A stretch of DNA of 64,000 nt from the NCBI GenBank assembly GCA_905181635.1, contig CAJIYM010000005.1, positions 77,568-141,567 on the forward strand. The letters are read 5' to 3'. A program made the position numbers and the translations under genes. Positions 1 to 10,219 of this stretch are shown piece after piece. A model generated the notes under the pieces. It ran no database searches. It was not told the origin of the DNA and saw only the letters and a list, made by a program, of their open reading frames with translations. Numbering within the stretch: position 1 is the first letter of the stretch; each line of letters opens with the position of its first letter. Source of the stretch: an uncultured Flavobacteriales bacterium (GTDB lineage: Bacteria > Bacteroidota > Bacteroidia > Flavobacteriales > BACL11).

Positions 1-66
1 GTAGGGCAGACTCTACTGGAGGTTATCTATACTGAGTAGAAAAGCTAATTCAAATTCTAATCTTTT

Positions 67-546
67 TTAAAGTATTTTATTAATATTTTCAATTTGTTTT
101 TTTGTAAGCTTTCCATTTAGCCAATCCTTACTAATCTCAGCATCAAACTTCCTATAGAAATCAATTGCAGGAATATTCCAATCTAATACTTGCCAGGTCA
201 TTCCATTAAGATTTAATTTTTTGCAAATTTTGATTGTTTCTTCAAATAATTTAGATCCAACCCCATACCTTCTGTATTTTTCTTTTATTACAAAATCTTC
301 AAGAAATAAAAATTTTCCTTTCCATGTTGAGTAGCGAATCCAATAAAAAGATATGCCAATAATTACAGAATCTTTTTCGGCAACTAAAAACCAAAACCAA
401 GGATGAGAACCAAAACCATCTTGCTCTAAATCATATAAAGTAATCGTTACTTGATCTAAAGAATTTTCATAATCAGCTAATTCTTTTATTAACTTTAAAA
501 CTGCAGGTAAGTCATCTTTTAATCCTTCTCTAATTGTTATATTCAT
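67..546 (-). CDS. GNAT family N-acetyltransferase
   Basis: 159 aa ORF; GNAT-like pattern (FVIKEKYRRYGVGSKLFEE, LNLNGMTWQVLDWNIPAIDFYRKFDAE). Confidence 0.88.
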   Translation of the reverse strand: MNITIREGLKDDLPAVLKLIKELADYENSLDQVTITLYDLEQDGFGSHPWFWFLVAEKDSVIIGISFYWIRYSTWKGKFLFLEDFVIKEKYRRYGVGSKLFEETIKICKKLNLNGMTWQVLDWNIPAIDFYRKFDAEISKDWLNGKLTKKQIENINKIL

Positions 547-672
547 AATGCTAAAATATGTAATCTACATTAAGATCCTTTATTTTAATGGAGCATACAA
601 TTTTAAATTTTTAGATTTAATTTTTTATTAATACTAAAAGTTATTTTGTATAGTATTTTTAATAAATATCTA

Positions 673-680
673 TACATTTG
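673..680 (+). promoter_or_regulatory. Bacteroidetes -7 element upstream of azurin
   Basis: TACATTTG. Confidence 0.6.
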
Positions 681-706
681 CAAACTAAATAAATAAACTA
701 CTTAAA

Positions 707-1219
707 ATGAAAATGAACAATTCACACAAATTAATTGCTGGCATTATTTTAACATGCCTATTTGCTTGCTCTGGTGAGAAAAAAAATGTTGAAAAATCAG
801 AAGGAAAAGAGATCAAAATTGTAGAAAAAGTTGTAGAGAAAAAATGGGAGATATTTAATGTAGGCGCTGTAGGGAATACAATGTCAGAAATGAAATATGA
901 TGTAGAAAGTATTACAGTTAAGGAAGGCAGCTGGATTAGAATCAATTTAGAAAATCAAGGGATAGATAACTCAATGATGCATAATATTGTATTTATAAAC
1001 TATGGAACTAGAAAAATGGTTGCTAGTGAAGCAATAAAAATTTGGCCATCTCAAGATTTTGTTGTGAATAAAAAAAACATAATCGCCTATTCTGGAGTTG
1101 CGAAACCTGGAGAGTCCGTAGTATTAGAATTTAAGGCTCCAAAAAAAGGTAACTATGAATATCTATGTACTTACCCTGGACATGCGGAAATCATGCGAGG
1201 TTATTTCTTTGTTAAATAA
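707..1219 (+). CDS. Azurin/plastocyanin-like blue copper lipoprotein
   Basis: Lipobox (LTCLFACS), Lys/Glu-rich linker, type I copper ligand motifs MMHN and CTYPGHAEIM. Confidence 0.88.
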   Translation: MKMNNSHKLIAGIILTCLFACSGEKKNVEKSEGKEIKIVEKVVEKKWEIFNVGAVGNTMSEMKYDVESITVKEGSWIRINLENQGIDNSMMHNIVFINYGTRKMVASEAIKIWPSQDFVVNKKNIIAYSGVAKPGESVVLEFKAPKKGNYEYLCTYPGHAEIMRGYFFVK

Positions 1220-1242
1220 AAAACTTTTTTTAAATACAAATT

Positions 1243-1270
1243 AAGCCTGCTTAAATGAGCAGGCTTTTTT
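1243..1270 (+). terminator. Rho-independent terminator downstream of the azurin gene
   Basis: AAGCCTGCT-taaatg-AGCAGGCTT followed by a T run. Confidence 0.85.
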
Positions 1271-1304
1271 ATTTAATATCAATGAATTAGAAAATAAATT
1301 TATA

Positions 1305-1724
1305 ATGGAAATGATTTATAATCGTACATATTTTGATATGGAAGATGAAAAAAAAATTAATGAAACTTTAGGGAGTAGCTTTAGCTTTTTACAAACTTTA
1401 AAGCTAAAAGGGGCGGGGTCTAGTAGGTTTATTGTGCATTCTGTTTCAGAGAGTTTATCTCATACTATAAATAAGATTTCCGACATAAATTACTGCAGTA
1501 TTGAATTAAGACCCTACGGGATCTTAGTAAATATTACACAGCAACTTAATTTATTTTCATGGATTATACCCTACTACAAACTAGTAATATTTAATAGTGA
1601 TACTTTGAGTATTCATGCAGATGGGTCAAACATTAAAATAGTAAAAGATAAAAACTATTTAAATAATAAAAATTTCATTATTAAAATGATAAAACTAAAA
1701 ACTAAAGCTATAATTATAAATTAA
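1305..1724 (+). CDS. Hypothetical protein
   Basis: 139 aa ORF on the coding strand of its neighbours; no family recognised. Confidence 0.6.
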   Translation: MEMIYNRTYFDMEDEKKINETLGSSFSFLQTLKLKGAGSSRFIVHSVSESLSHTINKISDINYCSIELRPYGILVNITQQLNLFSWIIPYYKLVIFNSDTLSIHADGSNIKIVKDKNYLNNKNFIIKMIKLKTKAIIIN

Positions 1725-1768
1725 ATGTTTTATTTATAATTTAGATAATTATTGATTAAGTTTGTTTT

Positions 1769-4180
1769 ATGAAGAAACTATTATTATTAATATTTTTAGC
1801 TATAGCAACAAATATCTATGCACAAAAAAAAAATACTATAAGTGGATATATTACTGATAAGAGTAATGGGGAGAGCATAGTAGGGGCTAATATTTATTGC
1901 GCAGCATTGGATCTTGGCGTTACATCAAATACTTATGGTTTTTATAGCTTAACACTTCCTCAAGGTATATATGATATCTCCTTCACTTTTATTGGCTATC
2001 AAAACCAAGTTAAAAAATTTAGTTTGAATTCAGCTGTAACTCATGTTGTTGAATTTGAACTTTCTGCAGTTAATGTTCAAGAAATTTTAGTGACTGGAGA
2101 AAAAAATATTGTTGAGACAACACAAACATCAATGATTGAAGTTCCTATCGAACAGATAAGAACTATTCCTGCTCTTTTAGGTGAAGTAGATATTTTAAAA
2201 GCCATCCAATTATTGCCTGGAGTGCAATCAAGTGAAGGAAGCTCAGGTTTTTATGTCAGAGGTGGTGGCCCTGATCAAAATTTAATTTTACTTGATGGAG
2301 TGCCTGTATATAATGCATCTCATATAGGTGGTCTTTTTTCAGTTTTTAATGCTGATGCTATTAAGAATGTACGCCTCACAAAAGGAGGGTTTCCAGCAAG
2401 GTTCGGAGGTAGACTTTCTTCTGTGCTGGAAATTGACATGAGAGAAGGAAACATGAAAGAGTTTAAGGCAGATGCAACACTTGGCTTAATTTCTTCTAAA
2501 TTAACTCTTGAAGGCCCAATCATTAAAAATAGAACATCTTTTATGGTTTCCGGCAGAAGAACTTATGCCGATTTGCTTGCGGGGCCATTTATGCCATCAA
2601 GTACTGATCTAACTTTATATTTTTATGATCTTAATGCCAAGATTAATCATAAGATATCTAAGCAGGATAGAATTTACTTAAGTGCTTATATGGGTAATGA
2701 TGCTTTTGGGGTAGATTTTGATGGTAGCCAAGAAGGAGGGAAGGGAGGCGAGTCCTCAGATAACAATATCTTAAATTTTGGTTTAGGTTATGGAAATTTG
2801 ACATCTACATTAAGATGGAATCATTTATTTTCTGATAAGCTTTTTAGTAATACAACATTAACTTATAGTAGATATTCCTTTAATACCAATTTTGGCCTTA
2901 CATCAAATAACACAAACGAAAATACAGCTATTAATTTTGATTATCTAGCAGGAATTGAAGACCTTGGAGGTAGAATAGATTTTGATTATATGCCAAATCC
3001 TAATCATGATATTAAATTTGGGACATCATATACTTACCATCATTTTTTTCCAGGAGAGGTAAATCAAAATATTAATATTCAGGCATCTGATACTAGTCAG
3101 AATTTTTCTTTAGATACTACACTAAATTTTTCTGGGAACATGAATGTGCATGAAATGTTTCTTTATGTGGAAGATAATGTGAAAATCACAAGTAGATTGA
3201 AAGCAAATATTGGTTTGCATATTGGATATTACTCGTTAGCAAATAATAGTACTACTGATAATATAGGACTAGCGGATAAAATTATTGATAAAAATAATAT
3301 CAGTTTACAGCCTAGAGTATCCGCAAGATATTTGCTGAATGAAAGTTGGTCGTTAAAAGCATCATACGCTAGCATGGAGCAAAACATTCATTTATTATCC
3401 AATTCATCAGTAGGTTTTCCAAGTGACATCTGGGTGCCAGCTATTGAAAGTGTTCCTTCCCAAAAATCAAAACAATGGACAGGAAGTGTTAGTACCCTTT
3501 TATTTCAAGGTGCTTATGAGTTGAGCCTAGAAGGTTATTATAAAACTATGAGTAATTTAATTACATACAAAGCAGGGTACTCTAATTTAGAAAGTACTGA
3601 GTCTTGGGAGAATGCCATTGAGACAGGTGGAGAAGGAAAGGCTTATGGAATGGAACTCTTTTTGCAAAAAAAGAAAGGTAAAACTACAGGTTGGATTGGT
3701 TACTCTCTTTCTTGGGCTGATAGAAGATTTGATAATATTAATTTTGGAGAGTGGTATTCATATAAATATGATAGAAGGCATGATTTCTCTTTAGTAATAT
3801 CACATAAGTTTAATGATAAATGGGATGTTGGAGCTACTTGGGTGTACGGCACAGGAAATGCGATTACTTTCCCTCAAGGAGTTTATACTGGGATGCCTCA
3901 AATTAGCCCTTGGGATGAACAAGTTACTGTTGACTTTGTTGAATCATATGGTAATAGAAATTCAACTCGATTACCCGCATATCACAGGTTGGACTTTGGT
4001 GTTAATAAGCATAAAAAAAGAAAAAAATGGGATAGCACGCTATCTTTAGGTGCATATAATGTATATAATAGAAAAAATCCTTTCTTTGCTTATCTTGATT
4101 ATGAAGATAATCAAAGGGTTGCAAAACAGGTTTCTCTTTTCCCTATAATTCCTTCAATTTCTTACCGAATACAATTTTAA
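1769..4180 (+). CDS. TonB-dependent receptor with N-terminal carboxypeptidase-like regulatory domain
   Basis: 803 aa; signal peptide, CarboxypepD_reg-like start (ISGYITDKSNGESIVGANIY), plug domain (GFYVRGGGPDQNLILLDGVPVYN), beta-barrel C-terminus. Confidence 0.93.
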   Translation: MKKLLLLIFLAIATNIYAQKKNTISGYITDKSNGESIVGANIYCAALDLGVTSNTYGFYSLTLPQGIYDISFTFIGYQNQVKKFSLNSAVTHVVEFELSAVNVQEILVTGEKNIVETTQTSMIEVPIEQIRTIPALLGEVDILKAIQLLPGVQSSEGSSGFYVRGGGPDQNLILLDGVPVYNASHIGGLFSVFNADAIKNVRLTKGGFPARFGGRLSSVLEIDMREGNMKEFKADATLGLISSKLTLEGPIIKNRTSFMVSGRRTYADLLAGPFMPSSTDLTLYFYDLNAKINHKISKQDRIYLSAYMGNDAFGVDFDGSQEGGKGGESSDNNILNFGLGYGNLTSTLRWNHLFSDKLFSNTTLTYSRYSFNTNFGLTSNNTNENTAINFDYLAGIEDLGGRIDFDYMPNPNHDIKFGTSYTYHHFFPGEVNQNINIQASDTSQNFSLDTTLNFSGNMNVHEMFLYVEDNVKITSRLKANIGLHIGYYSLANNSTTDNIGLADKIIDKNNISLQPRVSARYLLNESWSLKASYASMEQNIHLLSNSSVGFPSDIWVPAIESVPSQKSKQWTGSVSTLLFQGAYELSLEGYYKTMSNLITYKAGYSNLESTESWENAIETGGEGKAYGMELFLQKKKGKTTGWIGYSLSWADRRFDNINFGEWYSYKYDRRHDFSLVISHKFNDKWDVGATWVYGTGNAITFPQGVYTGMPQISPWDEQVTVDFVESYGNRNSTRLPAYHRLDFGVNKHKKRKKWDSTLSLGAYNVYNRKNPFFAYLDYEDNQRVAKQVSLFPIIPSISYRIQF

Positions 4181-4182
4181 TT

Positions 4183-5145
4183 ATGAAAAATATCATATAT
4201 CCTATACTATTATCTAGTTTGCTTATAGTTTCCTGTGATATGGAAACAGTAATTGATTTAGATATTCCCTCTCACGAACCAGTTTTAGTTTTAAATGGCT
4301 TGTTAGATACTGATACTAATGCTCAAGTAGTTATTTCTCATTCTGTAGGAGCTTTTTCTGCTGCAATACCTTCATTTATTAATGATGCCAATGTTTTGCT
4401 TTACAAGAATAATGAGTTGATAGGCATATCTTTATTACCTGATTTGGAAAACTTAGCTTATGTTAATTATATAGATGATAGTCAAAATGTTGATTCATTA
4501 GCTATGTATTATTATAAAAGTGATTATAAACCTGAAAAAAATGAAAATTACAGAATAGAAGTAAATCATTCTGACTATCCTTCAATATCAGCAGAAACCT
4601 ATATTCCTGATGATATTAATTTATACAATATTGATATAGACACGACTTCTAGTGAAGAAAAAATAGGATTTAACTTTAGCTTTGATGATAATGCCAGTCA
4701 GCAGAACTATTACCGATTAAAATTATTTTCTTCTTGTAAAAAAGAATGGGAAAATGATGATGGTGATATTGAGGAGTTGAATTTTCGTGGAGATACTAGG
4801 TTTATGTCTAATGATCCTTCATTCCCTAGCGAAATTCCTTTTGAAGGATATACTTTTGAGGGAGACAATGTGGTATTCACTGATGCGTTATTTAATGGAC
4901 AGCAAAAAACAATTACATTAGATGTAATTTCTGATCTTAAGTATGCTGATTGTGATACTATTATTATTCAATTCTCAACTTTTAGTGATGATACTTACAG
5001 TTATTATAATTCATTAGGAGATCATAGTGAAAAAGGCGAGTTAAGTGTATTTGGAGGTGAGGTGATTCCTGTTTATTCAAATGTTGAGAATGGTTTGGGT
5101 GTACTGATATCAACTAATGCTCAGCAAATTTATTTAAAACCATAA
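4183..5145 (+). CDS. DUF4249 family lipoprotein
   Basis: Lipobox LLIVSCDMETVIDLDI and PVLVLNGLLDTD pattern; directly downstream of the TonB receptor. Confidence 0.82.
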   Translation: MKNIIYPILLSSLLIVSCDMETVIDLDIPSHEPVLVLNGLLDTDTNAQVVISHSVGAFSAAIPSFINDANVLLYKNNELIGISLLPDLENLAYVNYIDDSQNVDSLAMYYYKSDYKPEKNENYRIEVNHSDYPSISAETYIPDDINLYNIDIDTTSSEEKIGFNFSFDDNASQQNYYRLKLFSSCKKEWENDDGDIEELNFRGDTRFMSNDPSFPSEIPFEGYTFEGDNVVFTDALFNGQQKTITLDVISDLKYADCDTIIIQFSTFSDDTYSYYNSLGDHSEKGELSVFGGEVIPVYSNVENGLGVLISTNAQQIYLKP

Positions 5146-5183
5146 ACAACCTCCACCTAAGTCTAAGTTGATTTAAACTAAAC

Positions 5184-5423
5184 TTATTTCTTAACCGTAT
5201 TCAAATAAAGTTTCTCTACTTTATCTCTGGCCCATTGCGTTTTTCTTAAAAACTTAAGACTAGAGTTAATTGAAGGGTTATTAGTAAAGCAATTGATGTT
5301 TATTTCACACCCAAGTTCTTCCCATCCATATTTTTCCACAAGGAACTCAAGGGCATCAATTAATCTTATGCCGTGTAATGGGTTATTATCTTGAGAGTTA
5401 TCAGTCTTAATGTTATTAGTCAT
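5184..5423 (-). CDS. VF530/DUF2132 family protein
   Basis: [25 protein letters not shown] and [16 protein letters not shown] motifs. Confidence 0.85.
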   Translation of the reverse strand: MTNNIKTDNSQDNNPLHGIRLIDALEFLVEKYGWEELGCEININCFTNNPSINSSLKFLRKTQWARDKVEKLYLNTVKK

Positions 5424-5454
5424 GTTTGGAGTATTTATAATCTCTCTTAGTTAC

Positions 5455-6720
5455 CTACCTCCTATTGTTTCTAGGATTAACTTTTCCAGCATTCCTGTTT
5501 TTATTTCTGTTGGCAAAAAACTCCTGTTTCTTTCTATTTTTTTCTTTTTCAGATTCCTTTTTCTGCTGAGCATTCATAGGCTTTTCAGTTTGAGGAAAAG
5601 GATGATGTTGAACAGCTGCAATTTTTTGCTTTATTAGCTTTTCAATATCCTTAGCATAAACATTTTCCTCTGGCTCACAAATTGAAATTGAAACTCCTTT
5701 TTCTCCAGCTCTACCACATCTACCAATTCTATGCACATAAGTTTCTGGCTCATTAGGAATATCATAATTAAGCACATAACTTAGTTTATCAATATCAATT
5801 CCTCTTGCAGCAATATCAGTAGCTACCAATACTCTTATCCTATAATCCTTAAAAGACTGCAATGCCCTCTGTCTTTGATTTTGTGATTTATCACCATGAA
5901 TTGCAGCCGCTTCAATATTGTTTTTTTGTAAATTTCGAACTATCCTATCAGCACCATGTTTTGTTCTTGAAAATACCAAAATCTGATTTATATCATTATT
6001 TTTCAGAATGTGAAATAATAAATCCTTTTTATCACTTTTATTTGTGTAGTAAATTGATTGCTGAATGGTTTCGGCAGTAGTAGAAACTTGATGAACCGCA
6101 ATCTTTTTTGGATTACGCAAAATGGTATTGGAAAGTGTTAAAATACTATTTGGCATAGTTGCCGAGAAGAATAAAGATTGACGATTTTCAGGTAATTTCT
6201 CTAGTAGCTTTTTAATGTCATTAATAAAACCCATATCCAACATTCTATCAGCTTCATCCAACACAAAGTAACCAATATCATTTAAAGAAATAAATCCTTG
6301 TCCCATTAAATCCAACAACCTGCCTGGAGTTGCCACCAATACATCTACACCCTTAGATAGCGCATTAGTTTGTGTGCCTTGTTTTACTCCGCCAAAAATT
6401 ACAGTATTTTTTATATTATTGTACTTTGCATAATCCGTAAAATTCTCACCAATCTGTATAGCAAGCTCCCTAGTAGGAGTAACTACCAATGCCCTAATTT
6501 TTGTTTTATTATTATTGATTTTTTCATTTATCAAATGATGCAAAATAGGTAAGGCAAAAGCTGCTGTTTTACCTGTCCCTGTTTGTGCCGTTCCAAGAAC
6601 ATCATTATCTTTAAGAATTAAAGGAATTGCTTGAGCTTGAATTGCTGTTGGGTTAATATAGTTTTGGTCTTTTACCGCTTTTAATAAAGTGGCGTGTAAA
6701 TTTAGATCTTCAAATTTCAT
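5455..6720 (-). CDS. DEAD/DEAH box RNA helicase
   Basis: AQTGTGKT, PTRELA, DEAD (LDEADRMLD), SAT, HRIGRCGRAG motifs; basic C-terminal tail. Confidence 0.96.
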   Translation of the reverse strand: MKFEDLNLHATLLKAVKDQNYINPTAIQAQAIPLILKDNDVLGTAQTGTGKTAAFALPILHHLINEKINNNKTKIRALVVTPTRELAIQIGENFTDYAKYNNIKNTVIFGGVKQGTQTNALSKGVDVLVATPGRLLDLMGQGFISLNDIGYFVLDEADRMLDMGFINDIKKLLEKLPENRQSLFFSATMPNSILTLSNTILRNPKKIAVHQVSTTAETIQQSIYYTNKSDKKDLLFHILKNNDINQILVFSRTKHGADRIVRNLQKNNIEAAAIHGDKSQNQRQRALQSFKDYRIRVLVATDIAARGIDIDKLSYVLNYDIPNEPETYVHRIGRCGRAGEKGVSISICEPEENVYAKDIEKLIKQKIAAVQHHPFPQTEKPMNAQQKKESEKEKNRKKQEFFANRNKNRNAGKVNPRNNRR

Positions 6721-6751
6721 AGAGGAATTCCTTTTGTGGAATTGTTTTTTG

Positions 6752-6759
6752 CAAAGTTA
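6752..6759 (-). promoter_or_regulatory. -7 element upstream of DEAD-box helicase
   Basis: TAACTTTG on minus strand. Confidence 0.6.
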
Positions 6760-6793
6760 GGATAATAGATTAGATAATTGAGTAAAGAAGTGA

Positions 6794-7171
6794 TTACTCC
6801 CCGCAGCCCTGAACATACAAGATTTCAAACTTTTGAACTGACAGCGTGCTAACACTTAAAATACCGGTCATTTGGCATTCCATAGGAAAGTATTCCATTT
6901 CACAAACTGATAGATATAATTCAACTAGCTCAACCATATTTTCATTTGGGAAAATTAAATCATATTCTTCAAGTGTCTGCTCATCTTTAAAAATATGTTG
7001 GCCTTCTCCATATACCCACCATCCAGTAAGAGTATTAGTTTTCACAACTAAATCGGTCGATATGAAAAACGATGGCTCCTCCATAACTTCCTTTGGAGTA
7101 ACACAAGAAGATAGCCCTAAAAGTAGAGACAGAAAAACAAGAGTATTATATTTTAAATCTAATATTCGCAC
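6794..7171 (-). CDS. Small putative lipoprotein, hypothetical
   Basis: 125 aa ORF with lipobox LLLGLSSC; adjacent to nadD on the same strand. Confidence 0.6.
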   Translation of the reverse strand: MRILDLKYNTLVFLSLLLGLSSCVTPKEVMEEPSFFISTDLVVKTNTLTGWWVYGEGQHIFKDEQTLEEYDLIFPNENMVELVELYLSVCEMEYFPMECQMTGILSVSTLSVQKFEILYVQGCGE

Positions 7172-7172
7172 T

Positions 7173-7745
7173 TTATTTTTTATAAAAATTCATTTCATCT
7201 GTATATTTCCATGCTTTCTCTGGCATTAAGTAAGAAATATCTTTTCCTTGTTGTATTGAATTTCTGATGAAAGAAGCTGATATTTCCATCTGCGGAACAC
7301 CCTCAATCAAATGAATATTGCTATGTGAACCCTTCACTTCATAGCCATGCCTTGGGTACACATATATAGAGTAGTCTTTTAGAATTTGCTCAAAGTTTTT
7401 CCACTTATGGAAGTTCTGCAAATTATCAGCCCCCATAATTAAAGCATACTCATGCTCAGGATGTTCTTCTTTAAAACGCACTAATGTATCAATAGTATAT
7501 GAAGGTTGTGGCATACTAAATTCTACATCCGATACACCTAATTTAGGGTTCTCCTCTAACTCAGCTTTAATAATCTGAAGCCTATGATTTTGATCCAACA
7601 AAGTCCTTTTTTGTTTCAAAGGATTCTGAGGAGACACTACAAATAAGACTTTTTCTAAATCTGAAAATTCTGTCAGATAAGATGCAATAATTTTATGTCC
7701 TACATGCATGGGATTAAAACTTCCAAAAAACAGACCTATCTTCAT
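7173..7745 (-). CDS. nadD: Nicotinate-nucleotide adenylyltransferase
   Basis: GLFFGSFNPMHVGHKIIA and SASFIRNSI motifs; overlaps gmk by 4 nt. Confidence 0.93.
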   Translation of the reverse strand: MKIGLFFGSFNPMHVGHKIIASYLTEFSDLEKVLFVVSPQNPLKQKRTLLDQNHRLQIIKAELEENPKLGVSDVEFSMPQPSYTIDTLVRFKEEHPEHEYALIMGADNLQNFHKWKNFEQILKDYSIYVYPRHGYEVKGSHSNIHLIEGVPQMEISASFIRNSIQQGKDISYLMPEKAWKYTDEMNFYKK

Positions 7746-8311
7746 GCTTTTGAGTTTATAAAATTAGTAATTAATTCTTTAGTCTGTTCACAGGCAATTT
7801 TAAAATCATCATTCAATATTATATTGTCAAACTTCTTATTTTTTAATATTTCTTCCTCCGCCTTATCTAATCTTTTTTTAACGCTTTCATCCGAATCTGA
7901 CCCTCTTCCAATTAACCTTTCCGCTAAGACCTTTAGAGATGGTGCCATAATAAAAATAGCTAAACATTCTTTAGGGTATTGTTTTTTTATATTCAATCCC
8001 CCCACAACATCAACATCAAAAATGATGGTTTTTCCTTCACCCCAAATTCTTTCAATCTCTGACTTTAAGGTGCCGTAATACTGATTTTCATACACTTGCT
8101 CCCACTCTAGAAAAGCATTTTTCTTAATCTTTTGTTTAAACCCTTCTACTCCTAAAAAATAATAATCCTTTCCATGGGCTTCATTCTCTCTCCTTTCACG
8201 GCTAGATGCCGAAACGGAGAATGAAAGTTCAGGTATATCCTTCAATAACTGATGAACAATTGAAGTTTTTCCTGCCCCTGATGGAGCTGATATAACAATA
8301 AGTTTACCCAC
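7742..8311 (-). CDS. gmk: Guanylate kinase
   Basis: VISAPSGAGKTSIV P-loop and SASSRERRENE...GKDYYF. Confidence 0.95.
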   Translation of the reverse strand: MGKLIVISAPSGAGKTSIVHQLLKDIPELSFSVSASSRERRENEAHGKDYYFLGVEGFKQKIKKNAFLEWEQVYENQYYGTLKSEIERIWGEGKTIIFDVDVVGGLNIKKQYPKECLAIFIMAPSLKVLAERLIGRGSDSDESVKKRLDKAEEEILKNKKFDNIILNDDFKIACEQTKELITNFINSKA

Positions 8312-9208
8312 TTACAGAATATTTAATAACTGCTCCTTAATCTTTTCTAATTCATCTTTCATCTCTACTACAATTTTTTGCATCTCTGCGTCTGATGATT
8401 TAGAACCGATAGTATTTATTTCTCTACCAATTTCTTGACCTATAAAGCCCAATTTTTTTCCATTAGGAGCGTCTGTTTTCATAGTCTCAATAAAATACGA
8501 AAGATGAGTATTTAAGCGCACCTGTTCTTCAGTAATATCTTGTTTTTCTAAATAGTAGATTAGCTCCTGCTCAAATCTATTTTCATCAATATTCTTAGTA
8601 TCAATCACAGCTAATTTCTCTGCTAAACTTTTCTTTACTTTTTCAATTCTTTCTTTTGCAAAAGGGGCAATATCAACCAATGAAGTAGATAGTTTATTAA
8701 TTCTTGCAGTAATATCTGCATCTAATTTTTCACCTTCATCCAATCGGAATTGTAATATATTACCAATAGCAATATCTATTCCTTTTGCAATCTCTTCCCA
8801 CTCATTTTCATCTGTTTTATCTTCTCCCTTAATCATTGCCTCAGGCATTTTCAATAAAGTTGGTATAATATCCGCCTCAAATGATTTCATAGTAAAGGCA
8901 TTAGAATTTGTTCCTAATTCTTTTCTAAGCTCTAGTATTTGTTGATGATACTCTTTTATCAAGTCTGTATTTAAAGTATATTTAACATTGGAATCAGAGG
9001 ATTCTCTCCAGATAGATAATTCAATTTTACCTCTTTTTAATTTTTCAGAAAGAAGCTTTCTTAGTCCTATTTCTTTATCTCTATAAATAGAAGACATCTT
9101 AACATTAGCGTCTATTTGTTTTGAATTAAGCGACCTTACTTCAATCGTAAAGTTAGCATTTTTCAGGTTTAATTCGGCTTTCCCATAGCCAGTCATTGAT
9201 TGTATCAT
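8312..9208 (-). CDS. YicC/YloC family endoribonuclease
   Basis: N-terminal MIQSMTGYGKAE and C-terminal FIGQEIGREINTIGSKSSDAE motifs. Confidence 0.95.
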   Translation of the reverse strand: MIQSMTGYGKAELNLKNANFTIEVRSLNSKQIDANVKMSSIYRDKEIGLRKLLSEKLKRGKIELSIWRESSDSNVKYTLNTDLIKEYHQQILELRKELGTNSNAFTMKSFEADIIPTLLKMPEAMIKGEDKTDENEWEEIAKGIDIAIGNILQFRLDEGEKLDADITARINKLSTSLVDIAPFAKERIEKVKKSLAEKLAVIDTKNIDENRFEQELIYYLEKQDITEEQVRLNTHLSYFIETMKTDAPNGKKLGFIGQEIGREINTIGSKSSDAEMQKIVVEMKDELEKIKEQLLNIL

Positions 9209-9224
9209 GAGTAAATATTTTTTG

Positions 9225-9232
9225 CAAATTTA
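9225..9232 (-). promoter_or_regulatory. -7 element upstream of yicC-gmk-nadD
   Basis: TAAATTTG on minus strand. Confidence 0.6.
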
Positions 9233-10135
9233 AGAAAGTTTATTCTTCCTGTCCTTTAAGGGACTAACACTTACTAAATACACCCCAATAAAAATAATGC
9301 TTGCCGAGATAATTTTTAACTCATCTAAGGAATCAGAATTCCTAAATATTGCAAAAAGAGTAGCCAGTACAGGCTGCGTATAAATATAAATACTTACAGT
9401 TGAAGGATTAAGCTGCTTTAAAGCAGAAGAATTTAGTAAATAAGCAATAATAGTAGTAAAAACCACTACAAAACCAACTTTCCACATTATTTCTGTGGGG
9501 AAACTAGCCCATTCAACAGTTGATAATTCGTTATAACCAAAAGGTAGCACATACAAAAAACCAAAACCAAATACATAAAACATTACAGTAATTGGATGGT
9601 ATTTTTGCATTAACGGCTTCACTAATACTAGATATAAACCATAACTTAAGGCATTAATGAATACAAAAGTATTTCCTAGCATAAAGTCAGCATTACCACT
9701 CAAACTACCTCCATTTAGTATTAATGCGGAAGCACCTGTCAATCCTAATACTATCCCAATTCCCTTTCTAATATTCGGCTTTTCTTTCAAAATAATAGCT
9801 GACATTATAATTACTAATACAGGATTGATAGTCATAATAATTGCCGCATTAATTGGGGTCGTGATATTTAACCCTTTAAAAAAAAATAACTGATTAATGG
9901 CTACACCAAAAATTCCACATATTGATAAACGAATAATATCTTTCTTGTGGACCTTTTCTTTTACAAACAGAAAATACATTACCGAAAATAGAATAACAGC
10001 TCCTGTAACCCTAAATAATATAAAGCCTGATGGCTGTATAAAATCAGGCATTACATCTTTTGCAAAAGTGTAGTTAATAGCATAAATCAAGTTGGCTAAA
10101 AACAAAGAAATATGAGCTAATATATTCTTACTCAA
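9230..10135 (-). CDS. EamA/DMT family transporter
   Basis: Roughly 10 hydrophobic segments in two halves; PVLVIIMSAIILKEKPN EamA pattern. Confidence 0.92.
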   Translation of the reverse strand: MSKNILAHISLFLANLIYAINYTFAKDVMPDFIQPSGFILFRVTGAVILFSVMYFLFVKEKVHKKDIIRLSICGIFGVAINQLFFFKGLNITTPINAAIIMTINPVLVIIMSAIILKEKPNIRKGIGIVLGLTGASALILNGGSLSGNADFMLGNTFVFINALSYGLYLVLVKPLMQKYHPITVMFYVFGFGFLYVLPFGYNELSTVEWASFPTEIMWKVGFVVVFTTIIAYLLNSSALKQLNPSTVSIYIYTQPVLATLFAIFRNSDSLDELKIISASIIFIGVYLVSVSPLKDRKNKLS

Positions 10136-10151
10136 AGGTTATTATTTTTAG

Positions 10152-10159
10152 CAAAAGTA
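10152..10159 (-). promoter_or_regulatory. -7 element upstream of EamA transporter
   Basis: TACTTTTG on minus strand. Confidence 0.6.
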
Positions 10160-10219
10160 AAATTAATTATTCCAATTTTTAATATATTTGCTAGCATAAC
10201 TAAACCCAAAAAAATAAAT

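Noticed and set aside
685-945. 86-aa ORF antisense to the azurin gene
   Set aside because: Overlaps a clear lipoprotein CDS and its promoter; low-complexity translation.
3612-4049. Two ORFs (60 and 78 aa) in another frame of the TonB receptor
   Set aside because: Same-strand out-of-frame ORFs within a conserved barrel region.
7695-8078. 127-aa ORF antisense to gmk/nadD
   Set aside because: Covers conserved gmk sequence on the opposite strand; spurious.
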